A stretch of DNA of 64,000 nt from Pseudodesulfovibrio profundus (lineage in GTDB: Bacteria > Desulfobacterota > Desulfovibrionia > Desulfovibrionales > Desulfovibrionaceae): NCBI RefSeq assembly GCF_900217235.1, contig NZ_LT907975.1, forward strand, positions 1,959,001 to 2,023,000. The letters run 5' to 3'. The notes under the pieces were generated by a model that had not been told where the DNA came from, did not search any database, and saw nothing but the letters and a program-made list of their open reading frames with translations. Positions 29,404 through 38,820 of the stretch are shown here, piece by piece; position 1 is the first letter of the stretch; the number at the start of each line of letters is the position of its first letter. The translations under genes and the position numbers were made by a program.

Positions 29404-30702
29404 TCATGTCATGCGACATTTATTCTTCAGGGTTTTCAACAGTTGTTTCAAATCGTAGTCATCTTCTTGCATTTGTTTGATTTTTTTAACCGAATATAGC
29501 ACCGTTGAGTGGTCTTTTCCACCAAAGGAACGACCAAGGGAGGGGTAGGATGTATTCAGCATCTGACGACATAGGAACATCGCAACCTGACGGGCCTGTG
29601 CTATATGTTGGTGTCGTTTCGTGCCGGTAAGGTCACTCACCCGAACATTGAAATGTTCACTGACGACACCCATGATCTTGCGCGGGGTCAGATCGTCAGT
29701 CGCTTTCTCTTCGGTATTGGAGAGGATGTGCTGGAAGTCCTTTTCCGTCAATTCCTTGCGCACCAGCTCCTTGAAAGCGAACAGCTTGAGCAGGATGCCC
29801 TGAAGGTACCGAAAGTCCGTGAAACGCTGTGCCAGGGTCAAAATCTGTTCCTTGCTCAAGGAGAGTCGTTTCATCTGGCACTGACGTTGGATATAGCCCA
29901 CCCTGATTTCCAGATCCGGTTCCTTGAGCGTAACGATCAATCCCCAACCGAGGCGGGACTGGAGTGAATCGTCAAGAAAATCATAGCTGGTCACCTTGTC
30001 GCGACAGGCAATGACCATCTGCTTCTTATTGTCGTAAAAGTGGTTGAAAATATTCACCAGTTCCGATTGGAAATGGGGGTATTCACGCACTTTATGAAAA
30101 TCGTCGATGAACAGGAAATCGTAATAGAACAGGTGATTTCTGGCTCGGAACGGGTCCCCTTTGAACTGGATCGTATACAGGGTGTTCAAATCGTCCATGG
30201 TTCCCATGAAGATCGTCGAGTAGTCGATGTTCTTGGAAATCGCATTGGCCACGGATTTCATCAGGTGGGTTTTACCTGACCCGCCCGGGCCGCAGATGAT
30301 GAACGGGTTGAACAGGGAGGCGGATTGCTTGGCCACTTCCTTGGCAGAAGCGATGGGGAAGTAGTTTTTCTTGTTGATCAGGAAGGTGTCAAACGTGAAT
30401 TCCTGACCGAAGGGGAAATCGATCCGTTTGACGACCGTCGTGACAGAAGGGGTACCGTTTGTGTCGTTTTGTCCGTTTTCACGGTAGGATACAAGGTAGC
30501 CGTTACCAAGGAAAAGATTCAGTTGCGCCTCGAACTTATCCTGTATTTCGCTTTCGAACCATTTGGCGAAAAAGGAATGGGGAAATCCGACGGTCACCCG
30601 CTTTTCTTCTTCTTCGTATTCGAAGTGAAGCGGATCGAACCAACGTTTGAGGTCGCTCTCAGAATTGGTCTGGAGAAGATGTTTGCGAAGGGACTGTTTC
30701 AC
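29404..30702 (-). CDS. dnaA: Chromosomal replication initiator DnaA
   Basis: The 432-residue protein has a short N-terminal domain I, a Walker A of unusual form (GPGGSGKTH, residues 138-146, rather than the common GxGLGKTHL), Walker B (LFIDDFH), the Arg-finger region LQSRLGWGL and the DnaA C-terminal helix-turn-helix signature: VSDLTGTKRHQHIAQARQVA and SFGGKDHSTVLYSVKKI. It is shorter than many DnaA proteins (about 450-470). It is followed by dnaN after 147 bp. It opens oriC with ATP and loads the helicase. The P-loop change is notable but the DNA-binding part is conventional. Confidence 0.95.
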   Translation of the reverse strand: MKQSLRKHLLQTNSESDLKRWFDPLHFEYEEEEKRVTVGFPHSFFAKWFESEIQDKFEAQLNLFLGNGYLVSYRENGQNDTNGTPSVTTVVKRIDFPFGQEFTFDTFLINKKNYFPIASAKEVAKQSASLFNPFIICGPGGSGKTHLMKSVANAISKNIDYSTIFMGTMDDLNTLYTIQFKGDPFRARNHLFYYDFLFIDDFHKVREYPHFQSELVNIFNHFYDNKKQMVIACRDKVTSYDFLDDSLQSRLGWGLIVTLKEPDLEIRVGYIQRQCQMKRLSLSKEQILTLAQRFTDFRYLQGILLKLFAFKELVRKELTEKDFQHILSNTEEKATDDLTPRKIMGVVSEHFNVRVSDLTGTKRHQHIAQARQVAMFLCRQMLNTSYPSLGRSFGGKDHSTVLYSVKKIKQMQEDDYDLKQLLKTLKNKCRMT

Positions 30703-30949
30703 GTTGTTTGACCGTATTGGAATAATTCCTATTATCCGTTTGATTTTATTATTTAAAAAAAAAATTCAAATTAGTCTAAAAATTATCACGAAAGCACCTC
30801 GTCCATATACATTAAAATATACCTAATGCCAAGGGTGTTCAGCCTGTCGAGACATACAAAAGCCGTTGATTTTGGCGGGTAATTGCGACATGATTCGTTT
30901 CTTTGAAAAAACAAGACCAATACGCTCAATATCAAGCGACGGAGGATAC
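30703..30949. other. Gap between dnaA and the DUF39 gene (possible origin region)
   Basis: This 247-bp AT-rich gap separates two divergent genes and carries both promoters. It contains AT-rich tracts (near 30749-30780) and single near-matches to the DnaA box such as TTATCACGA near 30782. I found no cluster of TTATNCACA boxes here or in the 147-bp dnaA-dnaN gap. An origin is possible by position only. Confidence 0.35.
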
Positions 30950-32119
30950 ATGGCACAGCATCAGGTGAACAAGACGATTAAAGAGATCAACGACCGGATC
31001 CGCAAAGGCAAGGGCGTTGTCGTCAACGCCGAGGAAATGGTTGAGATCGTCCGCAAGGAAGGTAAGGTCAACGCGGCTCGTGAAGTCGATGTCGTCACCA
31101 CCGGAACCTTTTCTCCCATGTGTTCATCTGGCCTGCTGATCAATATCGGGCAGCAGCCTCCGGTCATGAAAGTTTCACGCATGTGGCTGAACAACGTTCC
31201 CTGTTACTCAGGGCTTGCCGCTGTAGACGCGTATTTGGGGTGCACAGAGCCTTCCGAGGACGATCCCCTTAACAAGGTCCATCCCGGACGCTTTGCGTAC
31301 GGAGGCGGGCATGTAATGGAAGATTTGCTTCGGGGCAAAGCTGTTCACCTTCGCGCAGAAGGGTATGGAACCGACTGTTACCCGCGCACCGAGCTGGAAA
31401 AAGACATCACTCTGGCTGACCTGCCCAACGCCGTCATGCTCAATCCGCGCAACTGCTACCAGAACTACAACTGTGCAGTGAACCTGACCAGCCGGACTAT
31501 CTACACGTACATGGGCCCGCTCAAATCCAACTGCTCCAATGCCAACTATGCCACTTCCGGCCAGCTTTCTCCCCTGTTCAATGATCCGTATTACCGGACC
31601 ATCGGCATGGGAACACGTATCTTCCTGGGCGGTGGCATCGGGTATGTCATCGGCGAAGGAACACAGCATGTTCACAAGCCGCAGCGCAACGAGAAGGGTA
31701 TCCCCGAGAATCCCTCGGGCACGCTCATGCTCAAGGGTGACTTCAAGCAGATGAAGGCGCGCTATGTCCGCGCACAATCCATCATTGGCTACGGTCCATC
31801 CCTGGCACTGGGTGTTGGTATTCCCATTCCCATGCTCAACGAGGATATGGCCGAATTCACCGGTGTCTCCGATTCCGACATCACCATGCCGGTCAAGGAT
31901 TACGGTTACGACTACCCCAACGGTATTCCTCGTGAGCTCGGTCGTGCTACCTTTGAAGATCTCAAATCCGGCACCATCACCGTCAACGGCAAGGAGACCA
32001 GCACGGTTCCGCTTACCAGCTATTCCATGTCCCTTGAGGTCGCAGATGAACTCAAGAAGTGGATCGAAAATGGTGATTTCCTGCTCACAGAAAAAGTCGA
32101 CGATATTACAAGTATTTAA
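30950..32119 (+). CDS. DUF39 homocysteine biosynthesis protein (L-aspartate semialdehyde sulfurtransferase)
   Basis: The 389-residue protein has the DUF39 pattern: FSPMCSSGLLINIGQ, CTEPSEDD, CYPRTELEKD and LNPRNCYQNYNCAVN, with several conserved cysteines. In methanogens and Desulfovibrio this family makes homocysteine from aspartate semialdehyde and a sulfide donor, replacing the homoserine-linked route. It starts at 30950 with GGAGG before it. The partner with ferredoxin/NIL domains is not beside it here. Free sulfide is abundant in a sulfate reducer, which fits this route. Confidence 0.9.
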   Translation: MAQHQVNKTIKEINDRIRKGKGVVVNAEEMVEIVRKEGKVNAAREVDVVTTGTFSPMCSSGLLINIGQQPPVMKVSRMWLNNVPCYSGLAAVDAYLGCTEPSEDDPLNKVHPGRFAYGGGHVMEDLLRGKAVHLRAEGYGTDCYPRTELEKDITLADLPNAVMLNPRNCYQNYNCAVNLTSRTIYTYMGPLKSNCSNANYATSGQLSPLFNDPYYRTIGMGTRIFLGGGIGYVIGEGTQHVHKPQRNEKGIPENPSGTLMLKGDFKQMKARYVRAQSIIGYGPSLALGVGIPIPMLNEDMAEFTGVSDSDITMPVKDYGYDYPNGIPRELGRATFEDLKSGTITVNGKETSTVPLTSYSMSLEVADELKKWIENGDFLLTEKVDDITSI

Positions 32120-32142
32120 AATAGACTATTTATAGATTGATA

Positions 32143-32174
32143 AAAGCCTGTCGCACACTGCGGCAGGCTTTTTT
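32143..32174 (+). terminator. Terminator of the DUF39 gene
   Basis: AAAGCCTG (32143-32150) pairs with CAGGCTTT, followed by a run of T. It is 24 bp past the stop codon. Confidence 0.85.
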
Positions 32175-32420
32175 GTGTGCTCTGTATGAGTAAATTGTGT
32201 GGTTTATATGTGGCTATTGTTTGCAGGTATGAAAAAGTAATCAGCAACAGCGTGTCGTATCCTCACTTAATCAATTTCAAACTGATCTCAGTATAGTTGA
32301 TATGGATATGAACTTTTGTGGAAAACAGTCTTGAAAAATGAATTGTGATGTAGGGGGGTAGGTGGTTTGTTACGGCGTGTAAATACTATTTTATCTGGCC
32401 AGTGGTGGGTGACAAAACAA
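32175..32420. other. Gap between the DUF39 terminator and the oxidoreductase terminator
   Basis: About 245 bp lie between two terminators facing each other. I see no coding frame, ribosome site or repeat worth naming. Confidence 0.6.
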
Positions 32421-32458
32421 AAACAGCCCGGCTCAGGTGATCCTGAACCGGGCTGTTT
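32421..32458 (-). terminator. Terminator of the 2-oxoacid:ferredoxin oxidoreductase operon
   Basis: AAACAGCCCGGCTCAGG (32421-32437) pairs with CCTGAACCGGGCTGTTT with one wobble. On the minus strand T-rich sequence follows. It lies 20 bp past the gamma-subunit stop. Confidence 0.85.
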
Positions 32459-32477
32459 GATAGTACGGGGAAGCTGT

Positions 32478-33020
32478 TTAGCTGACGGTTTCCGCACCGG
32501 CCTTGATGGCTTCGGTGTTGGCCGGAATGAGCTTGTGGTACCGCTCGGAAATGACATTTTCGAGCGAACCGATGACAGCATCGATGGAGATGATCTTGGA
32601 TGCTTCGACAAAGGCGCCGATGGCGACCATGTTGGCCATGCGGGTATTACCCAGCTTGTCGGCAATGTCGTTGCAGGGGACTGCATAGCATTTCAGGCGG
32701 TCCTGATCTGCCAGTTCCATATCAACCAGTGATGAGTTGATGATGTGAATACCCCCATCCTCAACGCGGGACTGGAACTTGTCCAGGGAAGGGCGGTTCA
32801 TGGCGATGAGGGATTTGGGTTTGTGGATGATCGGAGAGCCGATATCCTCTTCAGACAAAACCACGGTACAGTTGGCGGTACCGCCACGCATTTCCGGGCC
32901 ATAAACAGGGATGTAGGTGACGTTCAGGCCGTCTTTCATTCCGGCGTAGGCCAGCAGGTTGCCGATGAGCATGACGCCCTGACCGCCGAAACCGGCGATG
33001 ATGGAATCGATGTAGCGCAT
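32478..33020 (-). CDS. korC: 2-oxoacid:ferredoxin oxidoreductase, gamma subunit
   Basis: The 180-residue protein shows the gamma-subunit pattern ([20 protein letters not shown] and [18 protein letters not shown]). It is the last gene of a four-subunit set that oxidises 2-oxoacids to acyl-CoA and CO2, passing electrons to ferredoxin. It starts at 33020, overlapping the beta-subunit stop. It is closest to the 2-oxoglutarate / branched-chain type by gene order. Confidence 0.9.
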   Translation of the reverse strand: MRYIDSIIAGFGGQGVMLIGNLLAYAGMKDGLNVTYIPVYGPEMRGGTANCTVVLSEEDIGSPIIHKPKSLIAMNRPSLDKFQSRVEDGGIHIINSSLVDMELADQDRLKCYAVPCNDIADKLGNTRMANMVAIGAFVEASKIISIDAVIGSLENVISERYHKLIPANTEAIKAGAETVS

Positions 33021-33790
33021 TAGCAGATACCTCCTTCATCGGAAATATCCTTGTACACGCCCAGAGGGAAGTACGGGATCATTTCGTTCTGAATACGTTC
33101 GTTGGCCTGCAATGCAGTCATCTTCCAGTTGGTCGGGCATCCGGAGAGCAGCTCAACGAAGCCGAAACCAATTTCCTTGGTCTGGAATTCGAAGGCTTTT
33201 TTCAAGTATTTCTTGGCAGTGCGAATGTTCTTCACATTGTCCAGAGAACCACGTGCCGCGTAGGCAACGCCACCAAGGGAGGCGATGATTTCGGTCATGC
33301 GGATGGGCGCGCCTTCGTGTGTCTGGCAACGTCCGGCAGGCGTGGTAGTGGTCTTCTGGCCGACCATGGTAGTCGGAGCCATCTGGCCGCCGGTCATGCC
33401 GTATACGGTGTTGTTCACGAACACGACGGAGATCTTTTCACCGCGGTTGGCGGCGTGCATGATCTCGGCCATGCCGATGGAAGCCAGATCGCCGTCACCC
33501 TGATAGGTGAAGACAAAGTGATCCGGGCGGGCACGCTTGACGCCGGTGGCGACAGCAGGAGCACGGCCGTGCGGTGCTTCAACGGCATCGGCATTCAGGT
33601 AATTATACAGGAATACGGAACAACCGATGGATGTGGTCATGAGGGTCTTGCCGCCCAGGTCCATTTCATCCATGAGTTCACCGATGAGCCGGTGAGCTAT
33701 ACCGTGATGACAGCCCGGGCAGTAGTGCGTGGGTCTGTCGATGACGGATTCCGGTCGATCGAATACGAGTTTTTCATTCATATCTGACAT
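33020..33790 (-). CDS. korB: 2-oxoacid:ferredoxin oxidoreductase, beta subunit (thiamine diphosphate binding)
   Basis: The 256-residue protein has THYCPGCHHGIAHRLIGELMDEM near the N-terminus, with the CPGC pair, and GDGDLASIGMAEIMHAANR with the GDG thiamine-diphosphate motif and NN at NNTVYGMTGGQ. This subunit binds thiamine diphosphate and carries the catalytic centre. The stop overlaps the gamma-subunit start and the start abuts the alpha-subunit stop, so expression is coupled. Confidence 0.92.
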   Translation of the reverse strand: MSDMNEKLVFDRPESVIDRPTHYCPGCHHGIAHRLIGELMDEMDLGGKTLMTTSIGCSVFLYNYLNADAVEAPHGRAPAVATGVKRARPDHFVFTYQGDGDLASIGMAEIMHAANRGEKISVVFVNNTVYGMTGGQMAPTTMVGQKTTTTPAGRCQTHEGAPIRMTEIIASLGGVAYAARGSLDNVKNIRTAKKYLKKAFEFQTKEIGFGFVELLSGCPTNWKMTALQANERIQNEMIPYFPLGVYKDISDEGGIC

Positions 33791-34861
33791 CTATTTACCC
33801 TCCAGGCTGTTGAGGATTGGCTCCTCCAGTTCGTCCGGGGTGGGCAGGTTGCCGGGGTAGATGGGGTAGAAATCCGAATCGGCAACCGTGCGGATGGCGA
33901 GGCGGACATCGTCCAGCATCTGACCCAGGTTATGTTCGATAGTCAGGAACCGCTTGCCTTGCTCGGCCAGTTCCAGCAGTTCCTTGTTCGGGAACGGGTA
34001 CAGCGTGATGGGGCGGAACAGACCGACTTTCTTGCCTTCCTTGCGGAACTTGCGAACCGCGGATTTGGCAATGCGGCCGATTGAACCGTAAGCGCAGATG
34101 ACCAGATCGGCATCTTCCACTTCGAATTTCTCGGCTTCGGCCATATCCTGCCATGCATCATACTTTGCCTGGAGGTGCTTGTTCTGACCGGCCAGTTCGC
34201 CTTCCTGCAGGAAGAGCGACTTGATGAGGCGCTTTTCACGCTTGTCCTTATGACCATCGATACACCAGTCGCGACCGGCTTCTTCATCGATGTTCTCAGG
34301 TTCCCAGGGGATGATCGGTTCTTTCATCTGTCCCATGATCGCATCACCCAGGATAAGGACCGGGGTGCGCTCTGCAAAGGCGATGTCAAAAGCGCGGATG
34401 GTCAGGTCATATGCTTCCTGAACATTGCCAGGAGCGAGGGTGAAGTGACGGTAGTCGCCGTGTCCGCCGCCGCGGGTGGACTGGTAATAGTCACCCTGTG
34501 CAGGGCCGATGTCGCCCAGACCGGGGCCACCGCGGTTGATATTGACGATGACCGCAGGAACTTCAGAGCCGGCCATATAGGAAATGGCTTCCTGCTTCAG
34601 GGACATGCCCGGAGAAGAGGAGGAGGTCATGGCGCGAATACCGGCAGCTCCGGCGCCCAGCAGCATGTTTGCCGCGGCCACTTCGGATTCAGCCTGTACG
34701 AAATCGCCGCCCGCCTTGATCAGCTCGGAGGACATGAACTCGGGGATGTCGTTCTGTGGGGTAATGGGATAGCCGAAGAAGCATTTGCATTTGGCAGCCA
34801 ATGCACCGCGGGAAATGGCTTCATTTCCTTTGACGAATATACGTTCCGGTTGCTTGCTCAT
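33791..34861 (-). CDS. korA: 2-oxoacid:ferredoxin oxidoreductase, alpha subunit (KorA/VorB type)
   Basis: The 356-residue protein has FFGYPITPQNDIPEF at about residues 28-42, GAGAAGIRAMTSSSSPGMSL and GPGLGDIGPAQGDYYQSTRGG, typical of the alpha subunit of the 2-oxoglutarate or 2-oxoisovalerate type (often named VorB). I start at 34861; the longer frame upstream enters the ferredoxin gene. It follows the ferredoxin stop by one base. The exact 2-oxoacid cannot be told from sequence. Confidence 0.88.
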   Translation of the reverse strand: MSKQPERIFVKGNEAISRGALAAKCKCFFGYPITPQNDIPEFMSSELIKAGGDFVQAESEVAAANMLLGAGAAGIRAMTSSSSPGMSLKQEAISYMAGSEVPAVIVNINRGGPGLGDIGPAQGDYYQSTRGGGHGDYRHFTLAPGNVQEAYDLTIRAFDIAFAERTPVLILGDAIMGQMKEPIIPWEPENIDEEAGRDWCIDGHKDKREKRLIKSLFLQEGELAGQNKHLQAKYDAWQDMAEAEKFEVEDADLVICAYGSIGRIAKSAVRKFRKEGKKVGLFRPITLYPFPNKELLELAEQGKRFLTIEHNLGQMLDDVRLAIRTVADSDFYPIYPGNLPTPDELEEPILNSLEGK

Positions 34862-34862
34862 A

Positions 34863-35096
34863 CTATTTGCCCCCTTTCTTTTTGGGGGTTTTGTAAACTT
34901 TGATTGCCACATCCGGGCAGATCAATGCGCAGGAAGCGCATCCGATACATTTGTCCTTGTCGGCTTCGGGAATCTCGGCGACTTTATAACCGCTGACATT
35001 GAAACGATCCGACTGGACGATGATATCCACAGGACAGACCGTGGTACAAAGGAGGCATCCTTTGCAGCGATCTTCCTGGACCTCAATTCGAGACAT
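34863..35096 (-). CDS. korD: 2-oxoacid:ferredoxin oxidoreductase, delta subunit (2x[4Fe-4S] ferredoxin)
   Basis: The 77-residue protein has two clusters of four cysteines (CKGCLLCTTVC and CIGCASCALIC), each binding one [4Fe-4S]. It is the first gene of a tight minus-strand korDABC-type set. It carries electrons from the thiamine centre to external ferredoxin. The queA gene lies 43 bp upstream on the same strand, so the two may share a promoter. Confidence 0.92.
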   Translation of the reverse strand: MSRIEVQEDRCKGCLLCTTVCPVDIIVQSDRFNVSGYKVAEIPEADKDKCIGCASCALICPDVAIKVYKTPKKKGGK

Positions 35097-35139
35097 GTAT
35101 CACTCCAGTTTTGTTGATGATGTCTGTAGTTGACTATAG

Positions 35140-36225
35140 CTATATGATTAACATCGCATCTCCATAACTGAAGAAGCGAAACTTGTGCGCCAGTGCGAAT
35201 TCATATGCCGAAAGGATGGTTTCACGTCCGGCAAGAGCAGAGATCATAATGATGAGCGACGATTCTGGCAAATGGAAGTTGGTTAAAATGCCGTCGATGA
35301 CGTTGAACTCGTAGCCGGGTGATATGAATATATCTGTTTCTCCCTTGAATTCTGATATGTTACCGCATTCACGGTACATACCTTCCAAGGTTCGGGCGCT
35401 GGTCGTGCCAATAGCTATGACCGGTCTGCCCTCGGATTTCGCCTTTTGGATTGCGCGGGCTGTTTTATCTGGCACTTCGATATATTCGGCGTGCATCTGA
35501 TGTTGGCGAATGTCCTTGCAGCGCACCGGACTGAATGTGCCATAGCCCACGTACAGCGTGACCTCCGCCCACTCGAATCCACGCTCCTTGAGCTGCTCAC
35601 GATACTGGGGCGTAAAATGTAGACCAGCTGTTGGTGCAGCAACCGACCCTGTTTTGGAAGCATCCGAATAGGTGGTTTGATACCGTTCCTTATCCGAATC
35701 AGAATCTGGCCGCTTGATGTAGGGAGGAAGCGGAAGGTGCCCATTATCCTTAAAGTGCTCGGTCAGGTCGTCCTTCCATTGTAACTCCACCTGCCAGCGT
35801 CCGAAATGACCCGCTTCACGTGCGATCAAACGAAAGGTATCCGTGAACGTGATGACCGTGCCTTCCTTGGGTGTTTTGGAAGCGCGCAGCAATCCTTCGG
35901 CCCTTGCGATGTTCCAGCCGTCTTCCACTGTAGGCTCAATGAGCGGGAGTGGGGTGAGTAAAAGAAATTCGACCTTGCCGCCTGTGGGCTTCATGCCGAA
36001 TATCCGTGCCGGAATAACCCGTGAGTTGTTGGCCACCAGCAGGGCGTTTTTCGGAAGGTGATCGATCAGCTTCTTGAAATCCGTTGGCTCCATGGATTCC
36101 TGTGATCGGTTGACCACAAGCAATCTGGAGCCGTCCCTTTTTTGGGCTGGTTCCTGCGCAATCTGGTCCTCAGGAAGGTCAAAATTGTAGCTTTCAAGTA
36201 AAAAATCAGCGGGTATGTCCATCAT
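35140..36225 (-). CDS. queA: S-adenosylmethionine:tRNA ribosyltransferase-isomerase
   Basis: The protein, about 361 residues, shows the family pattern: DFLLESYNFDLPEDQIAQEPAQKR near the start, then GSRLLVVNR, NNSRVIPARIFG, VAAPTAGLHFT, YVGYGTFSPV and HAEYIEVP, ending with AGRETILSAYEFALAHKFRFFSYGDAMLI. It transfers ribose from S-adenosylmethionine to preQ1-tRNA in queuosine synthesis. The start is ambiguous among ATGs at 36231, 36225 and 36222; a weak GGA lies five bases before the middle one. Confidence 0.93.
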   Translation of the reverse strand: MMDIPADFLLESYNFDLPEDQIAQEPAQKRDGSRLLVVNRSQESMEPTDFKKLIDHLPKNALLVANNSRVIPARIFGMKPTGGKVEFLLLTPLPLIEPTVEDGWNIARAEGLLRASKTPKEGTVITFTDTFRLIAREAGHFGRWQVELQWKDDLTEHFKDNGHLPLPPYIKRPDSDSDKERYQTTYSDASKTGSVAAPTAGLHFTPQYREQLKERGFEWAEVTLYVGYGTFSPVRCKDIRQHQMHAEYIEVPDKTARAIQKAKSEGRPVIAIGTTSARTLEGMYRECGNISEFKGETDIFISPGYEFNVIDGILTNFHLPESSLIIMISALAGRETILSAYEFALAHKFRFFSYGDAMLII

Positions 36226-36380
36226 AATCATCCGTTCAAAGTGTTGAAATTGGTTGTACAATACCTTCCATTTCGGGGATATGTTTTTTTTATTCAATAA
36301 TTACAGTTAAATATAATTATATGCAGTATCTGAATGCTTTAGACTTGATATTGATGGCATACGTGGTATTTCATTAACTT

Positions 36381-37058
36381 ATGAATTGGCTTTCCGTGGC
36401 TGAGATAGCCAAACTTACTCGCATCCCCGCACCGACGGCTCGTCGGTACGCTTCGCTGTTCAAGGATTTCCTTGGAGGACGAAAGATGGGGCGTGTCACA
36501 AAGTATCCCGAAGAGTCCCTCACGGTCTTCGAGCGCATTTCGCGTTTGTATGGCGAGGGGAAGGTGACGGCCGAGATCGAGGATGCCTTGCGTTCCGAAT
36601 TTCCCCGTACGATCGATGTGACAACCACCACCAGATTACCTGCTCACTCGACCGAATCATATGCCGAGTTGGCTGACTCGTTCAACGATGTGATCTCCAA
36701 GGTCGCATCCAGTATGGAAATCATAGCCAACCAGAAACAGGTCATTGATCGCCAGCAGGAAGATATTCAGAAGCTCAAAACCGCCTTTGTTCTTTTAGCT
36801 CGCAGTCAAAAGCGACTCAAGGAACTCCCGTCCGGCAGTGAAGGGCTTCCTGAAGAAATTCTTGCGCAGACACAGGCCCTTGAAGAAAAAGATGCGGAAA
36901 TCGAGGAAATGGCACTCAAGCTGACTTTTGATACGTCCGACATCAAGGCCAAACTGCAGATCCTTGAATCTGAACTTGTTCGTTTGCGTAAAGACAGACG
37001 GGAAATGGAAAAATTTCTACAGGATAAAATCGACCGTCTTAAAGACGCTGCATCATAG
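36381..37058 (+). CDS. MerR-like HTH protein with long coiled coil
   Basis: The 225-residue protein begins MNWLSVAEIAKLTRIPAPTARRYASLF, a MerR-type winged HTH, and its last 140 residues are a nearly continuous coiled coil with repeated acidic and hydrophobic heptads (IDRQQEDIQKLKTAFVLLARSQKRLKE; KLQILESELVRLRKDRREMEKF). It lacks the usual effector domain. Such proteins can bridge DNA or partition complexes, but no function is shown. It may share a unit with the following lipoprotein gene, 75 bp away. Confidence 0.75.
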   Translation: MNWLSVAEIAKLTRIPAPTARRYASLFKDFLGGRKMGRVTKYPEESLTVFERISRLYGEGKVTAEIEDALRSEFPRTIDVTTTTRLPAHSTESYAELADSFNDVISKVASSMEIIANQKQVIDRQQEDIQKLKTAFVLLARSQKRLKELPSGSEGLPEEILAQTQALEEKDAEIEEMALKLTFDTSDIKAKLQILESELVRLRKDRREMEKFLQDKIDRLKDAAS

Positions 37059-37133
37059 ACTTTCCTTTCGGTCCGTCACTTGATAAACGGACAGCGGAAT
37101 CGACGCAACATCAAGAACGTACAGGAGGGCATC

Positions 37134-37598
37134 ATGCGTTCTTTCACCAAATTTTGTATCATACTGACACTCCTCTTTGTTTTCGCCGGTTGTACTGCCA
37201 GAAACACTACTTCCACCGCGCAGGAACCTGCGGAAAACCGTCAGGCAACCTATCAGGAACCTGACTATTACATGGATTTTGACGACATCATGATTCCCAA
37301 GGAAATCAACTATGATGCCGACAACTCCTACAAGCTCGACAACTCCAAGTTCCGTGCCGCCATCATGCGTTTTACAGGACGCGTGCAGGTCATGGAACTG
37401 ATCAACTACTTCCTTAATAATATGGCCAAAGACAACTGGACGCTGGTTTCCAACAACAAGGCTTCCACTGTCCATGTCATGACCTTTGAAAAGTACAACA
37501 AGAGTTGTGTCATTCAGGTCGACGACTCGTTCGCCACAGCCAAGACCACCATCTTTGCCGTTGAGGTAAAGGGGGGCACTTCCCTCAAGGATAAGTAG
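37134..37598 (+). CDS. Predicted lipoprotein, unknown function
   Basis: The 154-residue protein has a signal peptide with lipobox (FCIILTLLFVFAGC, Cys19) and a mature domain with DFDDIMIPKEINYDADNSYKLDN and VMTFEKYNKSCVIQVDD. AGGAGG stands before the ATG at 37134. It is followed by coaBC after 1 bp. I recognise no named family. Anchoring to the outer or inner membrane leaflet is likely; its position between the HTH protein and coaBC gives no clue to the role. Confidence 0.8.
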   Translation: MRSFTKFCIILTLLFVFAGCTARNTTSTAQEPAENRQATYQEPDYYMDFDDIMIPKEINYDADNSYKLDNSKFRAAIMRFTGRVQVMELINYFLNNMAKDNWTLVSNNKASTVHVMTFEKYNKSCVIQVDDSFATAKTTIFAVEVKGGTSLKDK

Positions 37599-37599
37599 T

Positions 37600-38820
37600 A
37601 TGCAACCGCATTATGCTTTTGCAGGGTACATGGGCAAACATGTACACCTTGGCGTCACCGGGTCCATTGCCGCTTTTCGCGCACTGGACCTGTTGCGTTT
37701 GTATCTCAGTGCAGATTGTATCGTATCGGCTACATTGACTGAGTCGTGCTGTCGTTTTGTACAGCCTCTAAGCTTTGAAGCCCTTGGTGCGTCACCGGTA
37801 TACACAAGCATGTTCAATGAGAACCATGCCGGTGATACCGCCTTTGACCACCTTGAGCCAGGACAGGTAGCCGATGCCATGGTCATAGCTCCGGCTTCTG
37901 CCAATACCATGTCCAAGCTCGCCAATGGCATGGCTGACGATATGCTTTCCTGTCAGGCGTTGGCATTCGATGGACCAAAGATCATCGCACCGGCCATGAA
38001 CCCGCGTATGTGGGCAAATCCGGCTACCCAGCGTAACTGGAACACATTGGGTGAACTTGGGTTCATCCGTGTCTGGCCTGATTGCGGTGATGTCGCGTGC
38101 GGCGATAAAGGGCAGGGGCGTTTTCCAGCCCTTGAAGAAATACTTGTTGCTACATTGAAAGCGATCAGTCCGCAGGACTTGGCCGGTCAGAAGGTAGTGG
38201 TTACGCTTGGACCGACTCGAGAGCCATGGGATGGTGTTCGTTTCTGGTCCAATCCATCAAGTGGAACAATGGGCGCCTGCATGGCGATGGCCGCGTATCT
38301 TCGCGGTGCTGATGTGACAGTGATAGCCGGGCCGACCAGCCTCGATTTTCCGTCCGGTATATCGGTAGTCCCGGTAACGACCGCTGCGCAAATGTACGAT
38401 GCCTGCATGGAAGAGTGGCCGGGAATGGATATTGGGTGTGCCACTGCTGCTGTTGCGGATTTTCATCCTGTTCCATATGGAGACCAGAAATTCAAGAAAG
38501 CGGATGCCGATGATCTGACTATTACCTTCAAGCCTAACAAGGATATCCTGTATTCCATGGGCCAATCCAAACGGACAGATCAACGGTTGATCGGATTTGC
38601 TGCCGAGACAAACAGTATTCAGGAAGCTGCCCAAGGGAAGATGCAACGAAAGAATCTCGACTTGATAGCTGCCAATGATATCACCCAGGAGGGAAGTGGT
38701 TTTGGTGTTTCCACCAATGCCATGTTTGTGCTCGATAAAAATGGCCGCAAAGAGACCTGGCCTCAACTGCCAAAAACCGAAGTAGCGTGGCGATTATGGG
38801 ATCACCTTCTTCTCGATTAA
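37600..38820 (+). CDS. coaBC: Bifunctional phosphopantothenoylcysteine decarboxylase / phosphopantothenate-cysteine ligase
   Basis: The 406-residue protein has the flavin decarboxylase half with GVTGSIAAFRALDLLR, PASANTMSKLANG, PAMNPRMW and the catalytic-cysteine segment GDVACGDKGQGR. The ligase half begins VVTLGPTREPWDGVRFWSNPSSGTMG and has the FKKADADDLTITFKPNKDIL lysine region. It makes 4'-phosphopantetheine from phosphopantothenate and cysteine in CoA synthesis. It follows the lipoprotein stop by 1 bp. Confidence 0.93.
   Translation: MQPHYAFAGYMGKHVHLGVTGSIAAFRALDLLRLYLSADCIVSATLTESCCRFVQPLSFEALGASPVYTSMFNENHAGDTAFDHLEPGQVADAMVIAPASANTMSKLANGMADDMLSCQALAFDGPKIIAPAMNPRMWANPATQRNWNTLGELGFIRVWPDCGDVACGDKGQGRFPALEEILVATLKAISPQDLAGQKVVVTLGPTREPWDGVRFWSNPSSGTMGACMAMAAYLRGADVTVIAGPTSLDFPSGISVVPVTTAAQMYDACMEEWPGMDIGCATAAVADFHPVPYGDQKFKKADADDLTITFKPNKDILYSMGQSKRTDQRLIGFAAETNSIQEAAQGKMQRKNLDLIAANDITQEGSGFGVSTNAMFVLDKNGRKETWPQLPKTEVAWRLWDHLLLD

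Noticed and set aside
30703-30949. oriC with DnaA boxes beside dnaA
   Set aside because: Only single near-matches such as TTATCACGA are seen, with no cluster. I cannot place oriC.
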